NCBI RefSeq assembly: GCF_949987535.1
Contig: NC_080069.1
Span: forward strand, 48,969,269-49,033,268
Direction of reading: 5' to 3'
Length of the DNA: 64,000 nt
Source of the DNA: Balaenoptera acutorostrata
Taxonomy: Eukaryota; Chordata; Mammalia; Artiodactyla; Balaenopteridae
A program made the translations under genes and the position numbers. Below the pieces are notes generated by a model. That model ran no database searches, was not told the DNA's origin, and saw nothing but the letters and a program-made list of their open reading frames with translations. Each line of letters starts with the position of its first letter. Positions within the stretch are counted from its first letter, which is position 1. Positions 1 to 12,119 of the stretch are shown piece by piece.

Positions 1-2022
1 GTTATTTTTCATCAACCTCAGGTAATTGTCTCAACTGATCTATGATGTTAATAAAATACTTCAGAAACACAGTATGATTATTGAATTTTGGTGGCTAGTA
101 TAAAGAACACTGTGGACCACCTGCAGCCAGGACACTGCTGGTTTCAGAATGGCTGAATTCATCTATGGGCCAGGGATTGGCATGTCGGTCACTGACGCAC
201 CTCCTCAAGAGTCCAGGTATGATAAAGGCTCCTGCAGTGAAATAATACTGCCCATGTTTTGTATGGTACCTGACAGGTTTTATTTGTCCTGAGTGAACAT
301 CTAACAACACCCCGTTCAGAGAATGATGCTCCTCCAGTACAGTGACTTCCCCTTAGATTAAAAAACACACGCCAGTGTTCATAAAATATAAGGCCCAAGT
401 ATCTTCTGCCTTAATAGACCTAGCCAGTATAATTCGAAGAACTTAGCCTTCCCTTCAACCTATCCCATTATTATTTCTGATATTCTCCAAAGAAGTCTTT
501 CAAATGTACTCCAAGTTGGGATAGTCCCTACTCAGAGCCCCGACTCTCCTTTTTCTGATCCAGTCCCCATCAACCATATCACGTTTCCAGAGTCAGCTAG
601 AAAAACCTCATTAGCCACCTAATTACCCACATTAGCCATTCTGAGAACAGCACTGTCCACACAAAGGATGTCTCTGGATACTCCCAGAGTTTCCAATTAA
701 AGGCAGCTAGAATGAGAAAAGGCGGCTTTCTTCCTTGTCTGTGGTACACTTTGTCACAGAGCTCTGTAGGGCTTACTGTGCTTAGAATCTCACGAAGTGA
801 GCTCCTGACATTACCTCATTCTTCCATAGTGTTTGAAAACCAGTTCAAGGAGCCTGGTCCTGGAAAGGTACCATCCATTCACAGGATCCTCCTAACCCCT
901 CCATCCACTGCCACCTAGGGTGATGTCTGAATGGTGGTAGGAATGAGGGTTTCTGCACTAGCAACAAGCCCTGTAATACCAACAGGACTGTAAATAGGTA
1001 CAGAATCAAGGGAGGGACCCAGACTGTTTTTCTCAGTGTGTGGTCCCCTGAAGACCTACAAAGAATGCTTAGGTGCTTATTGACAATACATATTCTTCCT
1101 CTGGATTTCACTCCTCAAACACTAAATCAATAATCTGAATAGGTGAACAGATTCTTAATTTTTAAACAAGAGCATGAGATGATTTTTACACAGATCTAGT
1201 ACTAAGAACCATTGCTAGGTAAGCCGAGATAAACACTGGTACAATTTAAACTCCTTGATATGCAAAATGTGAGTATTCTCGTGTATCCTGGAGGTTCTTC
1301 CTTAGTAAATAGAATGTGCCAAATCAGCATTATTGACATTTATCTGAAATGGGGGTTGTCAAAGGATGCAGACACTGGAGACCATGAGAAATACCCTCTA
1401 GATATCCACAGCCTTCATATAGGTACTTCCCATGAAAGAAGTGAAAGTGCTAGAAATTTTTGAAATGATGATGAGGACAAGGGGTATTTAATTTCTGCTT
1501 TTAAGGGAAAAATATAAAAATTGCAGAAAAAAATGAGATATATGCTTAATCGTAATTTTTAAATCACTATATTGACATAAAGACATGTTGGCTGTTTAGG
1601 AAGATAAAGAATATATTTAATTTGCTTTGCTCTTAGAATTATCGTATTTGGAATATTAAATTAAAGAGTACAGTTTATGTAAAGAATAATTATTAATTTA
1701 CTCAGTAAATTTACCTTCAGTTGATTTAGGGATACCAATGTCTTATCTCCATCTCTTTTGGTTAATGATAAGAAGAACTACTATTTACTGAGTCATTACT
1801 ACCCACCAGTTCTGTATTAAGCAGTATATGGGCCATGTGTGAGAAAAGAGTGGGAAAAGTATTTTTTTAAATACACAAGAAAAAGTTACGTTTTCAAAAC
1901 TTAGTAGCCTCCATGGTGTTAAGAGCTATAGAAACCATTCATGTTCTGAAAAGCAAATGAGAGGGGGGAAAAAAAGACAATCTATTGAACTCAACATTTG
2001 TCAATTGTAGCTTAATCTAACC
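1..2022. other. Unique-looking non-coding DNA
   Basis: Ordinary AT-rich DNA. The open frames are short, overlap on both strands and resemble no protein I know. No repeat family, RNA gene or promoter was recognised, although diverged ancient repeats could be missed by eye. Confidence 0.5.
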
Positions 2023-2157
2023 CAGTGGTTCTCAAACCTGATATGATTTCTGGCCCTCATCCCTGGAGTTCCTGATTCTGGAGGTCTGAGGTGAGGCTAG
2101 AGCATTTGCATTTCTAAATTCCCAGGTGATACTGACACACAATTAGAGAACTATTGG
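2023..2157. mobile_element. MER5A-like hAT-Charlie fragment
   Basis: It opens with a CAGTGGTTCTCAAAC-type terminal repeat and contains the family's 'ttcctgattctggaggtctg' and 'catttgcatttctaa' stretches. It ends in a degraded inverted terminus near 2,150. This matches the small non-autonomous MER5A hAT elements. It has no coding capacity. No clear 8-bp target duplication survives, so the copy is old. Family assignment is by memory of the consensus. Confidence 0.6.
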
Positions 2158-3229
2158 TCTAATTAGTTTCATTTCTTCAGCTGTGGCTGATCCCGTAACC
2201 TTGTCCCAACGTTGCAGGAGGTGTATGATGGGCACAACACCAGATGCATCCTGGAACTAAGCCCAAATGTCTTTCTGTTTCTGTAACTGTTTTTGTCTGT
2301 TTGTGACAAGAAAGGGAAAGGATTCTGATTTCAAAAGTATATTTTGTGCATGTTAGAAATATTGGAGAAAAACAAAAAAAATGATCTTGTAAAAACTGCA
2401 AGTACCTTTCCAAAACTGTCTTCAATGTGCACCTGGCCCTGTAATGCAATCAAATGCAGAGCTTGCTTTGCTTATATTTCTGCTGTTGAAATTAGCTACA
2501 AAAGATTAGCAGAATCATAAAATGGCTGACAGTAAAATGTGCCTTGTTTCTTAATTTTTTTGCTTTCTTTTACACTTTTCAACGAAAGATGTACCTTGAA
2601 TCTCAAATATACTTTTCCCCCAGGGTATTTGGTAAAAAGTTATCTTATTCAGCTGCAGTGTCTCTTGAAGAAATTGGCTTTACAACCACAGGGAGTTCTG
2701 TAGGATTCATCACCCTCAAGTATCAGTCCTTACACTTCTGAAGACTTTAAGATCCCCAATTACTAATTTTCTTAAAGAGCTTCACTGCTTTCTAGTAAAA
2801 AAGTTTGTTACCATTTCACAAACAAAGAATTTCAATCCAAACTTTATGTCAGTCTATTGTTTCTTGCATCCTTCTGGAAGGCAGCTGCTACAAGAAAAAG
2901 ACTCCTTATCTTTTGTAATATTTGTTCTCTTCTCTAGATATTTTCAAGAGGGATTAGCATCATGACATCAAGAAGCAAAATGTGAACGTGGAATGCACAA
3001 CTCATTAGAGTCGTGGAATAGTTGTCTATCATGATTTCTCTTGTTGCATTCATTTTATTTACCTCATTAATCAACAAACAAATATAGCTGATCCTTAATA
3101 ATCAAGGGATGTTATAATAATACTGGTGGCTGTTTCCATAAAGAAAAAAAAAATCTGTCACTTTGTGTTAAAGAACTGCAACGATTAATAGGAACAAAAG
3201 CTTGATTAAAACAAACACCTGATTTTAGG
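2158..3229. other. Non-coding DNA without recognised features
   Basis: AT-rich with only short chance open frames. No gene, RNA or repeat was identified with confidence. Confidence 0.45.
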
Positions 3230-4325
3230 TTTCAGAGCCCAAGCAGAGTGAGGAAGCTCAGCACAGAGGCGTGTCTCAGACTGGAGTGCTGAAGCAGGAG
3301 GAAGTTGACGAGGGTGCCCCTGGTTTGGGCAGGGGGAGGGGTGGTGGGTAACGGCAGCCCAGTTAGGGATGTCAGAGCCTGTGTTGGGTAACAAGGGTAT
3401 CTTCATGGGATGCTGCAGCAACAACGGGAGACTGGTCAGATATAGGATAACTGATCAGACAATATAGAAGGCTAATGGGAGCCAGTTTCTCACTGTTGAA
3501 GAAGGGAGTTACAAATATGTAAAGGGAAAAACTAAAACAAACTTTGTAGTATTGGACTGAAATTGGAGGTATAGGTGCAAACTCATGATTTTTAATATAG
3601 ATACGGAACCATAGATGTAAACGTGAGGACAGATAGACAGAAAGACAAATATTCCCTAGCTCTGACCACTTAGAGGGCCTCAGAGCAGAAATCCTCAATA
3701 CCAAGGAGAACAACTAGTTTCCAGATCTGGGCTTCTATATACCTTTCCCTGTTGGTCCAGGGCTCCTTGGAGTAATGGGTGATTTCAGCATTGGGGCAAG
3801 GAAAGTACTTGAGCCAGAGTTACCTGTTCCCAAAAGTAATGAAGCACTCAAAGAATGACGGAGATATGTCAAAAGAACACAGAAGCCATTTCGAAGGGAT
3901 TTCCAATGGTTAAATATGGGATAATTTAAGCACCAAAATAAATAAGTATAGTAATGGACTATAATCCATTGACTTTAATCAGAAACCATAAGTCCATACT
4001 GAATAAATTTGTTGACTGAAGTGTGATGAGGAATGGGATAGTTTTCAAGTAACTGTCCACAAAACACTTACTAATTTCAAAAAGAGTAACTACAGCAGAG
4101 AAGCCCTAGCAGATATCTTTTAATTCAAATAATCAAAGTGAACATAAATAATGGGGCAAATTGAAATCATGAGCTGCCAGACACAATGCAATGAGAACAA
4201 TTCAAAATCATACCTGTAATGTCATGGAAAAAGATTCTTAACTTTATTATAGTCATGATGAAATATCAAACAAACCCAAATTGAGGAGTATTCTACAAAG
4301 TAATCTTCAAAAGCATCAAGGTCCT

Positions 4326-4855
4326 TGTGGCAGACAGACCCTAAAGTGAACGCCAATAATCTCTGCTTCTTGGTGTTCACGCCTTTGTGCAATCCTATCC
4401 CTTGCGTTTGAGCAAAACCAATAGGATACAGCAAAGGTGATGGGATGTCCCTCCCATGATTACACTACAGTATGTATAAGACTCCATCACACTAGCAGAG
4501 TCTCAGCTTCACTGTCCTTGAAAGAGGAAGCTGCCATGAAGTGGTCATGCTGAAAAAACCCACATGGCAAGAAACTGCAGGAGCTAAGGGTGGTCTCCAT
4601 CAATAATGGAAGTCCTGCAGCAGCAAGGAAATGAATTCTTCCAGCAAAGTGAAGGAGCTATGAAGCAGATCTTCCCACAGTCAAGCCTCTGATGAGACCA
4701 CAACACTGGCTGACATGTGAATTGCAGCCTGGTGAGACCCTGAAGCTAAGTCCTATCTGGACTCCTGACCTCTAGAGACTGAGATAATAAATGTGTGTTG
4801 CTTAAAGCTGCTAATTTGTGTTAATTTTTTATGCAGCATAGAAAACTAAGATAGT
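4326..4855 (+). mobile_element. MLT1-type solo LTR (MaLR/ERVL)
   Basis: Solo LTR of an ancient MaLR element. It starts TGTGGCAGAC, has the family's 'gtgatgggatgtc' region and 'ggaagctgccatg' block, and closes with 'gagataataaatgtgtgttg', which includes an AATAAA signal. Its length of about 530 bp is near the MLT1C/B norm. It splits the L1M 3' UTR around it, so it inserted later. No internal retroviral sequence lies next to it. The copy is non-coding and too diverged to define its 5-bp target duplication by eye. Confidence 0.7.
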
Positions 4856-5103
4856 AATTAAAGTCAATAAAAGACCGAGAAACTCTTCCAGACTAAAGGA
4901 GACAAAAGAACTATTACAACAAAATGCAATGCATGATTCCGAACTGGATCCTTCTGGGCATTACTGGGACAACTGGGAAAACTTGAACATCATTTGAGAA
5001 TTAGATGGTAGAAGTATATCAGTGTTTTCCTAATTTTGATGAATGTTTTACAGTTATTTAGGAGACTATCCTTGTTAGTGAAAATACTCATAGTAAACAA
5101 ACA

Positions 5104-5423
5104 GTACTTCCCCGGTGGCGCAGTGGTTAAGAATCCGCCTGCCAATGCAGGGGACACAGGCTCAATCCCTGGTCGGGGAAGATCCCACATGCCGCAGAGC
5201 AACTAAACCTATGCACCACAAGTACTGAGCCCTCATGCCACAACTACTGAAGCCCACGTGCCTAGAGCCTGTGCTCTGCAACAAGAGAATCCACCACAAT
5301 GAGAAGCCCGCCCACCGCAATGAAGAGTAGCCCCTGCTCGCCGCAACTAGAGAAAGCCCACGCAGCAACGAAGACCCACCGCAGCCAAAAAATAAATAAA
5401 TAAATAAATTTAATTTTAAAAAA
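5104..5423 (+). mobile_element. CHR-type tRNA-derived SINE, long form
   Basis: Near full-length CHR SINE. The tRNA-like head holds an A-box region (GTGGCGCAGTGG) and a degraded B box (GGCTCAATCCC, where the family has GGTTCGAGCCC). The body repeats 'cacaactactgaagcc', and the tail is AAATAAATAAAT-rich. It is bounded by perfect 14-bp duplications, ATAGTAAACAAACA, at 5,090-5,103 and 5,424-5,437. These show L1-mediated insertion into the L1M 3' UTR, in the same orientation as that L1. It would have been transcribed by Pol III and moved in trans by L1. Confidence 0.93.
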
Positions 5424-5639
5424 ATAGTAAACAAACACTTTGAGTATAAATATTGCATACTTTGAATTACTAAATAACTTGAACACTAAAGTATACTAAA
5501 GTATTCAAAGATGATGATGCGGCATCAGGTTGGCAACTTACAAATGGTTCAGGGAAAAAAGTCACTTATATTCACAACCATTTTGTAAATTTAAGATTGT
5601 TACAAAAAATATTTCAAAAACAAGCAAAAAAACTGTTCC

Positions 5640-6690
5640 TAGTCTTCTCCATCCCAACAAATGACATTTCTATTTTCCCAGTTGCTCGGGTCAAGAACCC
5701 ACATCTTTTGCCTGTTCTGTTTCAATAGACTCCTAACTGTTCTCCCTGTTCACTCTTGCTCTACAACTCCCCTCCTCCCACCCCCACGTCAATTCTCTAC
5801 ACAGTAGCCAGAATGATGTTTCAAAATTTAATTCAGATCCTGTCAAGCCCCTGCTAAAAATCTCCAATGGCTGTCCATGGCACTCCTTTTCATGGACTAC
5901 ACCTCTTCCTGACCTGGCCTCTGCTCACCTCTGACTCACCTCTTACCACTCTCCTTCATCACTCCACTTCCATCCTTAACAGCCTTCTTGTTGCTTCTTG
6001 AGCTCAAATTTCTTCCCTTCCTGTTCTCTCTGTTTTGGTTCCCTCAGGCAGCAACATGGCTTACTCCTTCCCATCAATCTGGTTTTTATCCAATGCCACA
6101 TCCTCAGAGAACTCTTCTTTGACCATCATATTAAAAATGCACCCTCCGCAGTGGTTAAGAATCCTCCTGCCAATGCAGGGGACACGGGTTCGAGCCCTGG
6201 TCCCGGAATATCCCACATGCCATGGAACAACTAAGCCCTTGCACCACAACTACTGAGCCTGTGCTCTAGAGCCCGTGAGCCACAACTACCGAGCCCACGT
6301 GCCACAACTACTGAAGCCTGCACACTTAGAGCCTGTGCTCTGCAACAAGAGAAGCCACTGCAATGAGAAGCCCATGCACCGCAACAAAGAGTAGCCCCTG
6401 CTCACCAAAACTAGAGACAGCCTGCACAGCAACGAGGACCCAATGCAGCCAAAAATAAATAAATAAAATAAATAAATTTAAAAAAAAATTTTTTTTTAAA
6501 TGCACCCTCCTTCCCATCATAACGTACAATTATCCCTCATCCCACTTTATTTTTCTTTGTGGTACTTATCACTACCTGAGATTAAATTATTTGTTTACTT
6601 GTTTATTATGTCTCCTCTGTGAGGGCAAGGTCTCTTAATCTCTGAATCTCCCGGACTAGACTGTTCCCTGATGAATGAATGAACACAGCA
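5640..6690 (+). mobile_element. L2 LINE fragment, split by a SINE
   Basis: Ancient L2 3' region in plus orientation. Typical text includes 'ctccaatggctgtcc', 'cctgacctggcctctgctca' and 'cttaccactctcc', and after the SINE 'ctctgtgagggcaaggtctc' and a 'gatgaatgaatgaa' tail. The SINE at 6,148-6,497 interrupts it, with TSDs taken from L2 sequence. There is no intact reading frame. The 3' end is near 6,690. Confidence 0.7.
6148..6497 (+). mobile_element. CHR-type SINE, slightly 5'-truncated
   Basis: CHR SINE that begins directly at GCAGTGG, so about 14 bases of the usual GGCTTCCCTGGTGGC start are missing and the A box is partly lost. The B box GGTTCGAGCCC is intact. Duplications of AAATGCACCCTCC flank it at 6,135-6,147 and 6,498-6,510, so the truncation dates from insertion and not from later deletion. 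It lies inside an L2 copy in the same orientation. The A-rich tail is followed by a T run. Confidence 0.92.
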
Positions 6691-6970
6691 ATACCAATAT
6701 TCAGATGCTGAGTTGTCAGCTAGGTTTACTCACTAGTTGCATGCTTTTGCCCACAAGCCTCGCCGCAGTACTTACGGCTCAAGTTCCTGTCTCAGAAAAA
6801 TAAATTACTTCATGTGCAGAAACTCTAGGATCAGCCAAAATAGGCAGAACCATAACCCTTAAATTACAAGAACCCATTCAACTTCACCTTTGTCTATCCT
6901 AGAGAAAGCCACCCACGTAACCCTGATGTATTTTGTAGCAGGTCTGTCTCTCCTGTTTTATGTGATAAAT

Positions 6971-7179
6971 CAGTTTCTAAACCTTGGCATTTTTGACATT
7001 TTGGGCCAGCTCACTGTTGTAGAGGGCTGTCCTATGCATTATAGAATACTTAGCAGCAGTCCTGGCCTCTACTCACTAGATGCCAGTAGCACCCTCCCAG
7101 TCGTGACAACCAAAAATGTCTCCAGACATTGCCAAATGTCCCCTGGAAGGCAAAAATCACCCCTAGTTGAGCCCCACTG
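6971..7179. mobile_element. MER20-like hAT-Charlie element
   Basis: Small DNA transposon of 209 bp. It begins CAGTTTCTAAACC, ends TTGAGCCCCACTG, and carries the diagnostic middle 'ttttgacattttgggcc', 'tagatgccagtagcaccctc' and 'cagacattgccaaatgtccc'. I assign it to the MER20 group from memory, with moderate certainty. It is non-autonomous, and no matching 8-bp duplication is visible. Confidence 0.65.
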
Positions 7180-7193
7180 ATCTGGAATAGAAG

Positions 7194-7371
7194 AGTGGTA
7201 TTTAACCCTGGTAGAACATTAGAAGAACCTGAGAGTCTTTTAAAACCACTGATTCCCTGGCCCCATCTGCAAAGAGTCTGCTTTAATTGGTCTGGGGTGG
7301 AGCTTAGGCACTAGTATTTTGTAAAAGCTTTTTATCTGTTTTTCAGATGCAGCTAGGGCTGAGAACCATTG
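7194..7371. mobile_element. MER5A-like hAT-Charlie element
   Basis: Starts with a diverged 'gtggtatttaaccctgg' terminus, contains 'gaacctgagagtcttttaaa' and 'ggtctggggtggagc', and ends 'gctgagaaccattg'. This is the standard MER5A architecture. It sits 15 bp after the MER20-like element, probably by independent insertion. Confidence 0.6.
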
Positions 7372-7836
7372 AACTAGTCTTGGGGAGAAAAAGACAAATA
7401 CTATCAATTTATTCAAAAGGATCACTCTTAAAACCTGGGGCAGGGCTCAGGGTTGAGGTTACAGAGGTGGATCATATGTCCTCAACTGTTGAAAAGCCTA
7501 GGAGACTAGGTTTGGCAGATCACATCCATTCACCCCAGTTTAACGTGTTTTAGCTGCATGTTTTTTTTTTTAGCAGTCTTAGAATTTTATGCTATGGTTA
7601 TATTAATAAGGTTGCAAGACAGAAAAAGGAACAGAAAAAAAGAATTGAGAAATTGCAGAACTCCTGATTTTTAAAAAATTTTGTCATTAAAGAAAAGAGG
7701 AAGTTTTCCTTTGCTGGTTCCTTTTTCACTTTTTAAAAGCCTTCTCTTATGCTTGTCTTTTGAGATTGCCAATTATTGCTTGGGAACATTAGCAGTTCCT
7801 CAAATATTTGAAAACAGTATCATGACTGCCTTTCCT
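7372..7836. other. Non-coding DNA without recognised features
   Basis: Nothing recognisable apart from an 11-base T run near 7,561. It ends at the target duplication of the next SINE. Confidence 0.4.
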
Positions 7837-7848
7837 AAATCCTATACA

Positions 7849-8148
7849 GGGCTTCTCTGGTGGCGCAGTGGTTAGGAATCTGCCTGCCAATGCAGGGGAC
7901 GCGGGTTCGAGCCCTGGTCTGGGAAGATCCCACATGCCGCAGAGCGGCTAGGCCTGTGAGCCACGACTACTGAGCCTGTGCGTCTGGAGCCTGTGCCCCG
8001 CAACAAGAGAGGCCGCGATAGTGAGAGGCCCGCGCACCGCGATGAAGAGTGGCCCCCCCTCGCCGGAACTGGAGAAAGCCCTGGCACAAAAACGAAGACC
8101 CAACACACCCAAAAATAAATAAATAAATAAATTTATAAAAAAAAAAAA
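7849..8148 (+). mobile_element. CHR-type SINE, short form
   Basis: Complete CHR SINE of about 300 bp with head GGCTTCTCTGGTGGCGCAG and B box GGTTCGAGCCC. Its body has 'gtgcgtctggagcctgtg' and 'gatagtgagaggcccgcgc' and lacks the repeated 'cacaactactgaagcc' block of the long form. Only this copy and the one at 33,912 have this structure. Perfect 12-bp duplications AAATCCTATACA lie at 7,837-7,848 and 8,149-8,160. Confidence 0.93.
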
Positions 8149-8160
8149 AAATCCTATACA

Positions 8161-9954
8161 AAGTGGGCAGTAAAGAGTTACAGGTCAGCCTGCTGCCTTG
8201 CTCTGTCTGGAGTTCCAAGGCAGGCAAGCCTTTGCTTCTGCAAGCTCTTCTGAGAGAGACAACCTAGAGGTAGTCTAAAGAAAGGCTTTTCTTTGCTTAC
8301 TGAGCCTGATCTTCCTGGAAAAGTTCCACAAGGCATAACACAACCCTCTGACTGTGCAAAGGGAATGTGTGGTCAGAGTATGCAAACTGAGTGCAGAGAC
8401 AGGTAGCACCAAGAGGGCCTTTAGCATTAGTGATGTTTACTAATGGCTGAGCTGCGGCCACATTGCTATCTGTCCTACAATATTTGAACAATCCTCGTAT
8501 TTTTTTTATAATGTCACTAAGTCCTGTTGAAATAAATGCTAGATAATGAACTATGGCTTATAATAATGAGTGATTGCCAATATGCTCACTGGTGTTCAAG
8601 GAGCAGTGCTGGTGATTAGCCCTGCTGTATCATTTACACTAAAGCTTTCAGGTGGACGCTTGCACATGGACGATACTTTCCTTTCTCTTCTGCTGTAGAA
8701 AACCTACAACATCCACCTTCATTCCACCACTGGGAAAAATTCTCAAATGAAAACTTCGATTGTGAGGATCTTCTTTGGGACTCATTCCCTTGTTTCTCAA
8801 TGCAATAAAAATAAGCCCAGCAGAATAAGGAAGTAAATGCAGTGAGGTATGAGCCAGCTGACATGGAGTAAGGGCAGCCTAGGGCACAAGGAGATGTCTT
8901 GGGGAAAGCTAGGACAGCAGAGATGCCATAGACCACTGCCAATGCCTGATGTGCAGTCACAGGAGAGATGTGTAGCAGGAGAGAGAAATTAAAGAAAAGA
9001 AAGAATGAGTGTATTATGGAAGTCGGGGGACAAATTCAATCATAAGGATTTGGAGCCAACAGGGCAAAGCCCAAGTAATGAAATACTGGAGATAATCAGT
9101 AAAGTGAGTCATACTCACTAGCATGAGGAAACGGGTTTTCTTAAATGCCTACTCTCACTCTTTCTGGAACCTAGCACCTCTGGTACCAAGATAATTAAAT
9201 GGGGACCATTTGTAATATAACTCAACCCTGAAGAAAACACTCTTTTAGCACAATGGGCTGGAGATTACTCTTCATGGTCTAGAAGAACTTTTGGTTTGTT
9301 AGATATTTCAATACTGCCCTAAAGCCCACAAGAGGTGTCACTCCTCTGTCCCCTGTGCTTTATAGAGCTTGGCATATCAGACTTAAACAAACACATTTAT
9401 CAAAGAACACACATGTGCCTCTGTCACTTGGGATCCAATGCTCAGCACTGGCACAGCACAACTGACAACAAGATCTGCTTTCACGACTCACACCATTCAG
9501 GCCCCAGAGAGATACTTCTTCACATATCTTGCCCTATGACTTCAACACCAAAGGCAAATGCACCTGAATTCTGTGAATTGTGCAGGTTGAAATCAGATAC
9601 AGACATTGATTTAGACGGGGAATGTTTGAATGGCAGAAGCGCTTAAGTAAGGGAAAAGACAAATTAACTTGTCAAATCCTTCCTCTCAGATAATGTGAAT
9701 GCAGTAGATTCCTGCATAATGAAATACAGTTTCCCAAGAGTATCATGCATCTATTTTTTTTTTTTGCTTCTCTTCATGTTCCAATTCATAGTTCTGGAAG
9801 TACTTATGAATTAGATCAGTTTTTGAAAATTAAACATGGTTGCTTAAGAACATTTTGCAATATTGAACATTTCATATTAGCCTTGAATTCGTGTATATGT
9901 AAGCTTAGATGTAATGGAATTTAAGTATTAGCAATTAGGTGGAAATTGAACATG
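8161..9954. other. Non-coding DNA without recognised features
   Basis: Mixed-composition unique-looking sequence. A 103-codon open frame at 9,335-9,646 has scattered Cys and His residues but no ordered zinc-finger spacing. I do not call it a gene. Confidence 0.45.
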
Positions 9955-10240
9955 AGAAGTGCAAAAACTTTTATTATCATGAAAATACTTAAGATTTTAT
10001 TAAATTTATAAGAATTAAACTAAAAGAATTCAAAACTAATTATATTTAATTTTTTACATTATAATTTGTATGTTTTCTTTTAATGTAAAATTTTGATAGG
10101 ATTATCAAATATTTAATAAATATTACTAGAAAGGTTTTTGAACATGAAATTTTATTTTTAAAATTTTACATTTATTTTAATTTAAATTTTAGATTAAAAT
10201 GTTTCTAAATTTTTTACAGTTTAAATGTAATTAATTGCGT
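9955..10240. other. Extremely AT-rich block
   Basis: About 280 bp made almost wholly of A and T, with many ATTTTA, TTAAAT and AATAAATATT runs and hardly any G or C. It has no tandem unit. Such blocks can act as matrix-attachment or easily unwound DNA, but nothing here proves that. It directly precedes an LTR. Confidence 0.5.
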
Positions 10241-10261
10241 TTGAGTGTTTGATCCTTTAGC

Positions 10262-10857
10262 ATTAGCTTTCTATTGCTACTATAACAAATTACCACAGCT
10301 TGGTGGCTTAAAACAATACAAATTTATTATCTTACCCTTTCGTAGGCCAGAAATCCAACATGGCTTAATTCGAGGACTGCATTCCTTTCTGGAGGCTCTA
10401 GGGGAGAATCCATTTCTTGCCTTTTCCTTGGTTCGTGGCATCCTTCCCCCCATCTTCAAAGCCAGCAATAGCAGAGTGATTCCTCACCACATTTTTCTGA
10501 CCCTTATTCTGTGTCCTCATTTCTCTCTCTCTCTCTCTCCCTCCCTCCATCCCTCCTTCTCTCTCTCTCCCTTCCTCCCTCTCCTTCTCTCTCCCTCCTC
10601 CCTCTCTCCCACCCCCTCTCCCTCTTTCCCCCTCTTGCTCCCTCACTCACTCTCTCTCTCTGAGAAAGCTGGGAAAGGTTCTCCAATTTTAAGGACGCGA
10701 GTGATTAGATTGCACCCACCTGGATAATACAGGCTAATCTCCCCATCTGAAGACCCTTAACCTTAATCACACATGCAAAGTCCCTTTCACCATAAAAAAG
10801 GGTCTGAGGTTTAGACATGGAGATCTTTAGGGGATAATTATTCTACCTCCCACAATA
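10262..10857 (-). mobile_element. MLT1-like MaLR solo LTR with expanded CT tract
   Basis: Read on the minus strand this is an LTR of the MaLR/MLT1 group. On the plus strand it shows 'ataacaaattaccacagctt', 'ggtggcttaaaacaatacaa', 'ttctggaggctctaggggag', 'ctaatctccccatctgaaga' and the terminal 'attattctacctcccacaat'. A pyrimidine tract of about 145 bp (10,521-10,665) has expanded inside it. The 160-codon plus-strand frame at 10,245-10,727 runs through the LTR and tract and is not a gene. It could belong to a related MaLR subfamily. Confidence 0.6.
10521..10665. repeat. Polypyrimidine (CT-rich) tract
   Basis: About 145 bp of almost pure C and T on the plus strand, mixing TC runs with CCCT units and broken by only a few purines. 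It lies inside the MLT1-like LTR. Such homopurine/homopyrimidine tracts can form triplex (H-DNA) and are length-variable. It explains several long arginine/glutamate-rich open frames on the minus strand. Confidence 0.9.
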
Positions 10858-12119
10858 ACTGAGAATGAGTACAAGATTATAACAGCAATAGAATATACGA
10901 ACATGAAGCTCAAAAAGAAAAAAGGTGAAGAGAAAACTGAAAATCTTGAAAGAGACAGCCTGCTTAAATTTTAAAAACTAAAAACAATGGGAGTGAACAG
11001 ACATCTGTTGAGCATGACACACTTAAAATTTGTGAACAGGGCATTACAAATTTTTTATGTAATGGAGATTTAATTACTGATCAAAACAATAAAAATAAGC
11101 AAGCGAATTATTTACACTGAATTCATAACATGAAAAGGTCAAACGAAATTCCAACAACTTCACTTTCTTAACTAAATGAGGACTAATTATCAATCCAAAC
11201 AATGAAACTAAATGGGAGTCTCCATTTGCACTTTTGCTGGGAATCTGGAAATATTAGGTGTAGGTCAGCTTCACCTTGAGACCAGACCCTTTCCCTCCCC
11301 TCTCCTCCACCTACAGGTCCTGGGGGTCCTGGGCCTCATCAGAACTGGATTCAAATGAAGATAAAACCTAGAGGTTCCCTAGAGGAGGGGGCAAATAGTT
11401 GAAGAAGGAGCTGGTGGGGAGAGGAAAAGAGAGAAGATGCAAGCGAGAGGGTCTTGAGGATAATTCTGCTCTGAATACCAGAGGGTATGTTGTCCCTGAG
11501 AATCAGGAACAAGCTGAAGAGACCAGAGAATCCACACCCAAATTGATGCTACTCTGTGGATTCTGGGTTGGTTAAGAAATATCACCCACCAAAAGTTCCC
11601 CTAGAACATTCTCCCTGATTCCATGTAGGTGACTGACCGACAAATGGTAGTGCCATTTTGTTTTAGACTGTACCACCCCCTGCTCCAAAACAAAGGAATA
11701 AATGATGGGTTTATATTGTAAATTTCCTACTTTATTAAACATGGAGAAGAAGAAAGCTAAGCTGAGAGCTGAGACTATTACCTAATCAACCCAGTCCACA
11801 GAATGTCTGCTAATTCCTTGTCAAGGGGTGAATGACAAAGCTAGCTCACACCTTGTATAGGACGTCTAGTTAGTTACACTTTAAAACATAGTGTTTATGA
11901 ATTCTGTTAATTATTTACTTATAGTGAAAAATGAGCCATTCTCAGTCAAATCACTTTTTATTACAAATTCTAGATAAGAATCATAAAAGGACAAGGACAT
12001 TATAGCAAAAATAACTATGTCTGCACTGGAACTCTAATCACCAGCTATTGACTAATCAACGTCCAGAGAAGAACAGTTCATCTTTTATTTCAGTCAACAT
12101 TAAAAGAAGCAGATGAAGC
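10858..12119. other. Non-coding DNA without recognised features
   Basis: Unique-looking sequence with no recognised repeat or gene. A pyrimidine-rich run followed by CTACAG near 11,285-11,317 resembles a splice acceptor, but no exon can be supported around it. Confidence 0.45.

Larger units (their letters stand above)
3230..5640 (+). mobile_element. L1M-type LINE-1 3' UTR, interrupted
   Basis: Non-coding 3' UTR of an old mammalian L1M element, probably L1MD/L1ME type, in plus orientation. Recognisable stretches include 'aaactaaaacaaactttgta', 'tttccaatggttaaatatgg', 'atcatgagctgccagacaca' and 'aatgcaatgcatgattccg'. They occur in consensus order on either side of an MLT1 LTR at 4,326-4,855 and continue on both sides of a CHR SINE at 5,104-5,423. 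Both of those insertions are therefore younger. No ORF2 sequence was recognised here. The left boundary is approximate and the exact L1M subfamily is unknown. Confidence 0.6.

Noticed and set aside
3372..3713. 113-codon minus-strand frame
   Set aside because: It is antisense to an L1M 3' UTR, which is non-coding.
7849..7925. tRNA gene suggested by A- and B-box motifs
   Set aside because: The motifs belong to the tRNA-derived head of a CHR SINE. Flanking duplications and the SINE body show that it is a retroposon, and the head no longer folds as an intact tRNA.
9335..9646. 103-codon frame with many Cys and His, possible zinc finger
   Set aside because: CPLC is present, but no repeated C2H2 spacing or other finger pattern follows. 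There is no homologue I recognise and no splice context.
10245..10727. 160-codon frame with a Ser/Pro/Leu-rich tail
   Set aside because: It reads through an antisense LTR and its polypyrimidine tract, so the composition is explained by the repeat.
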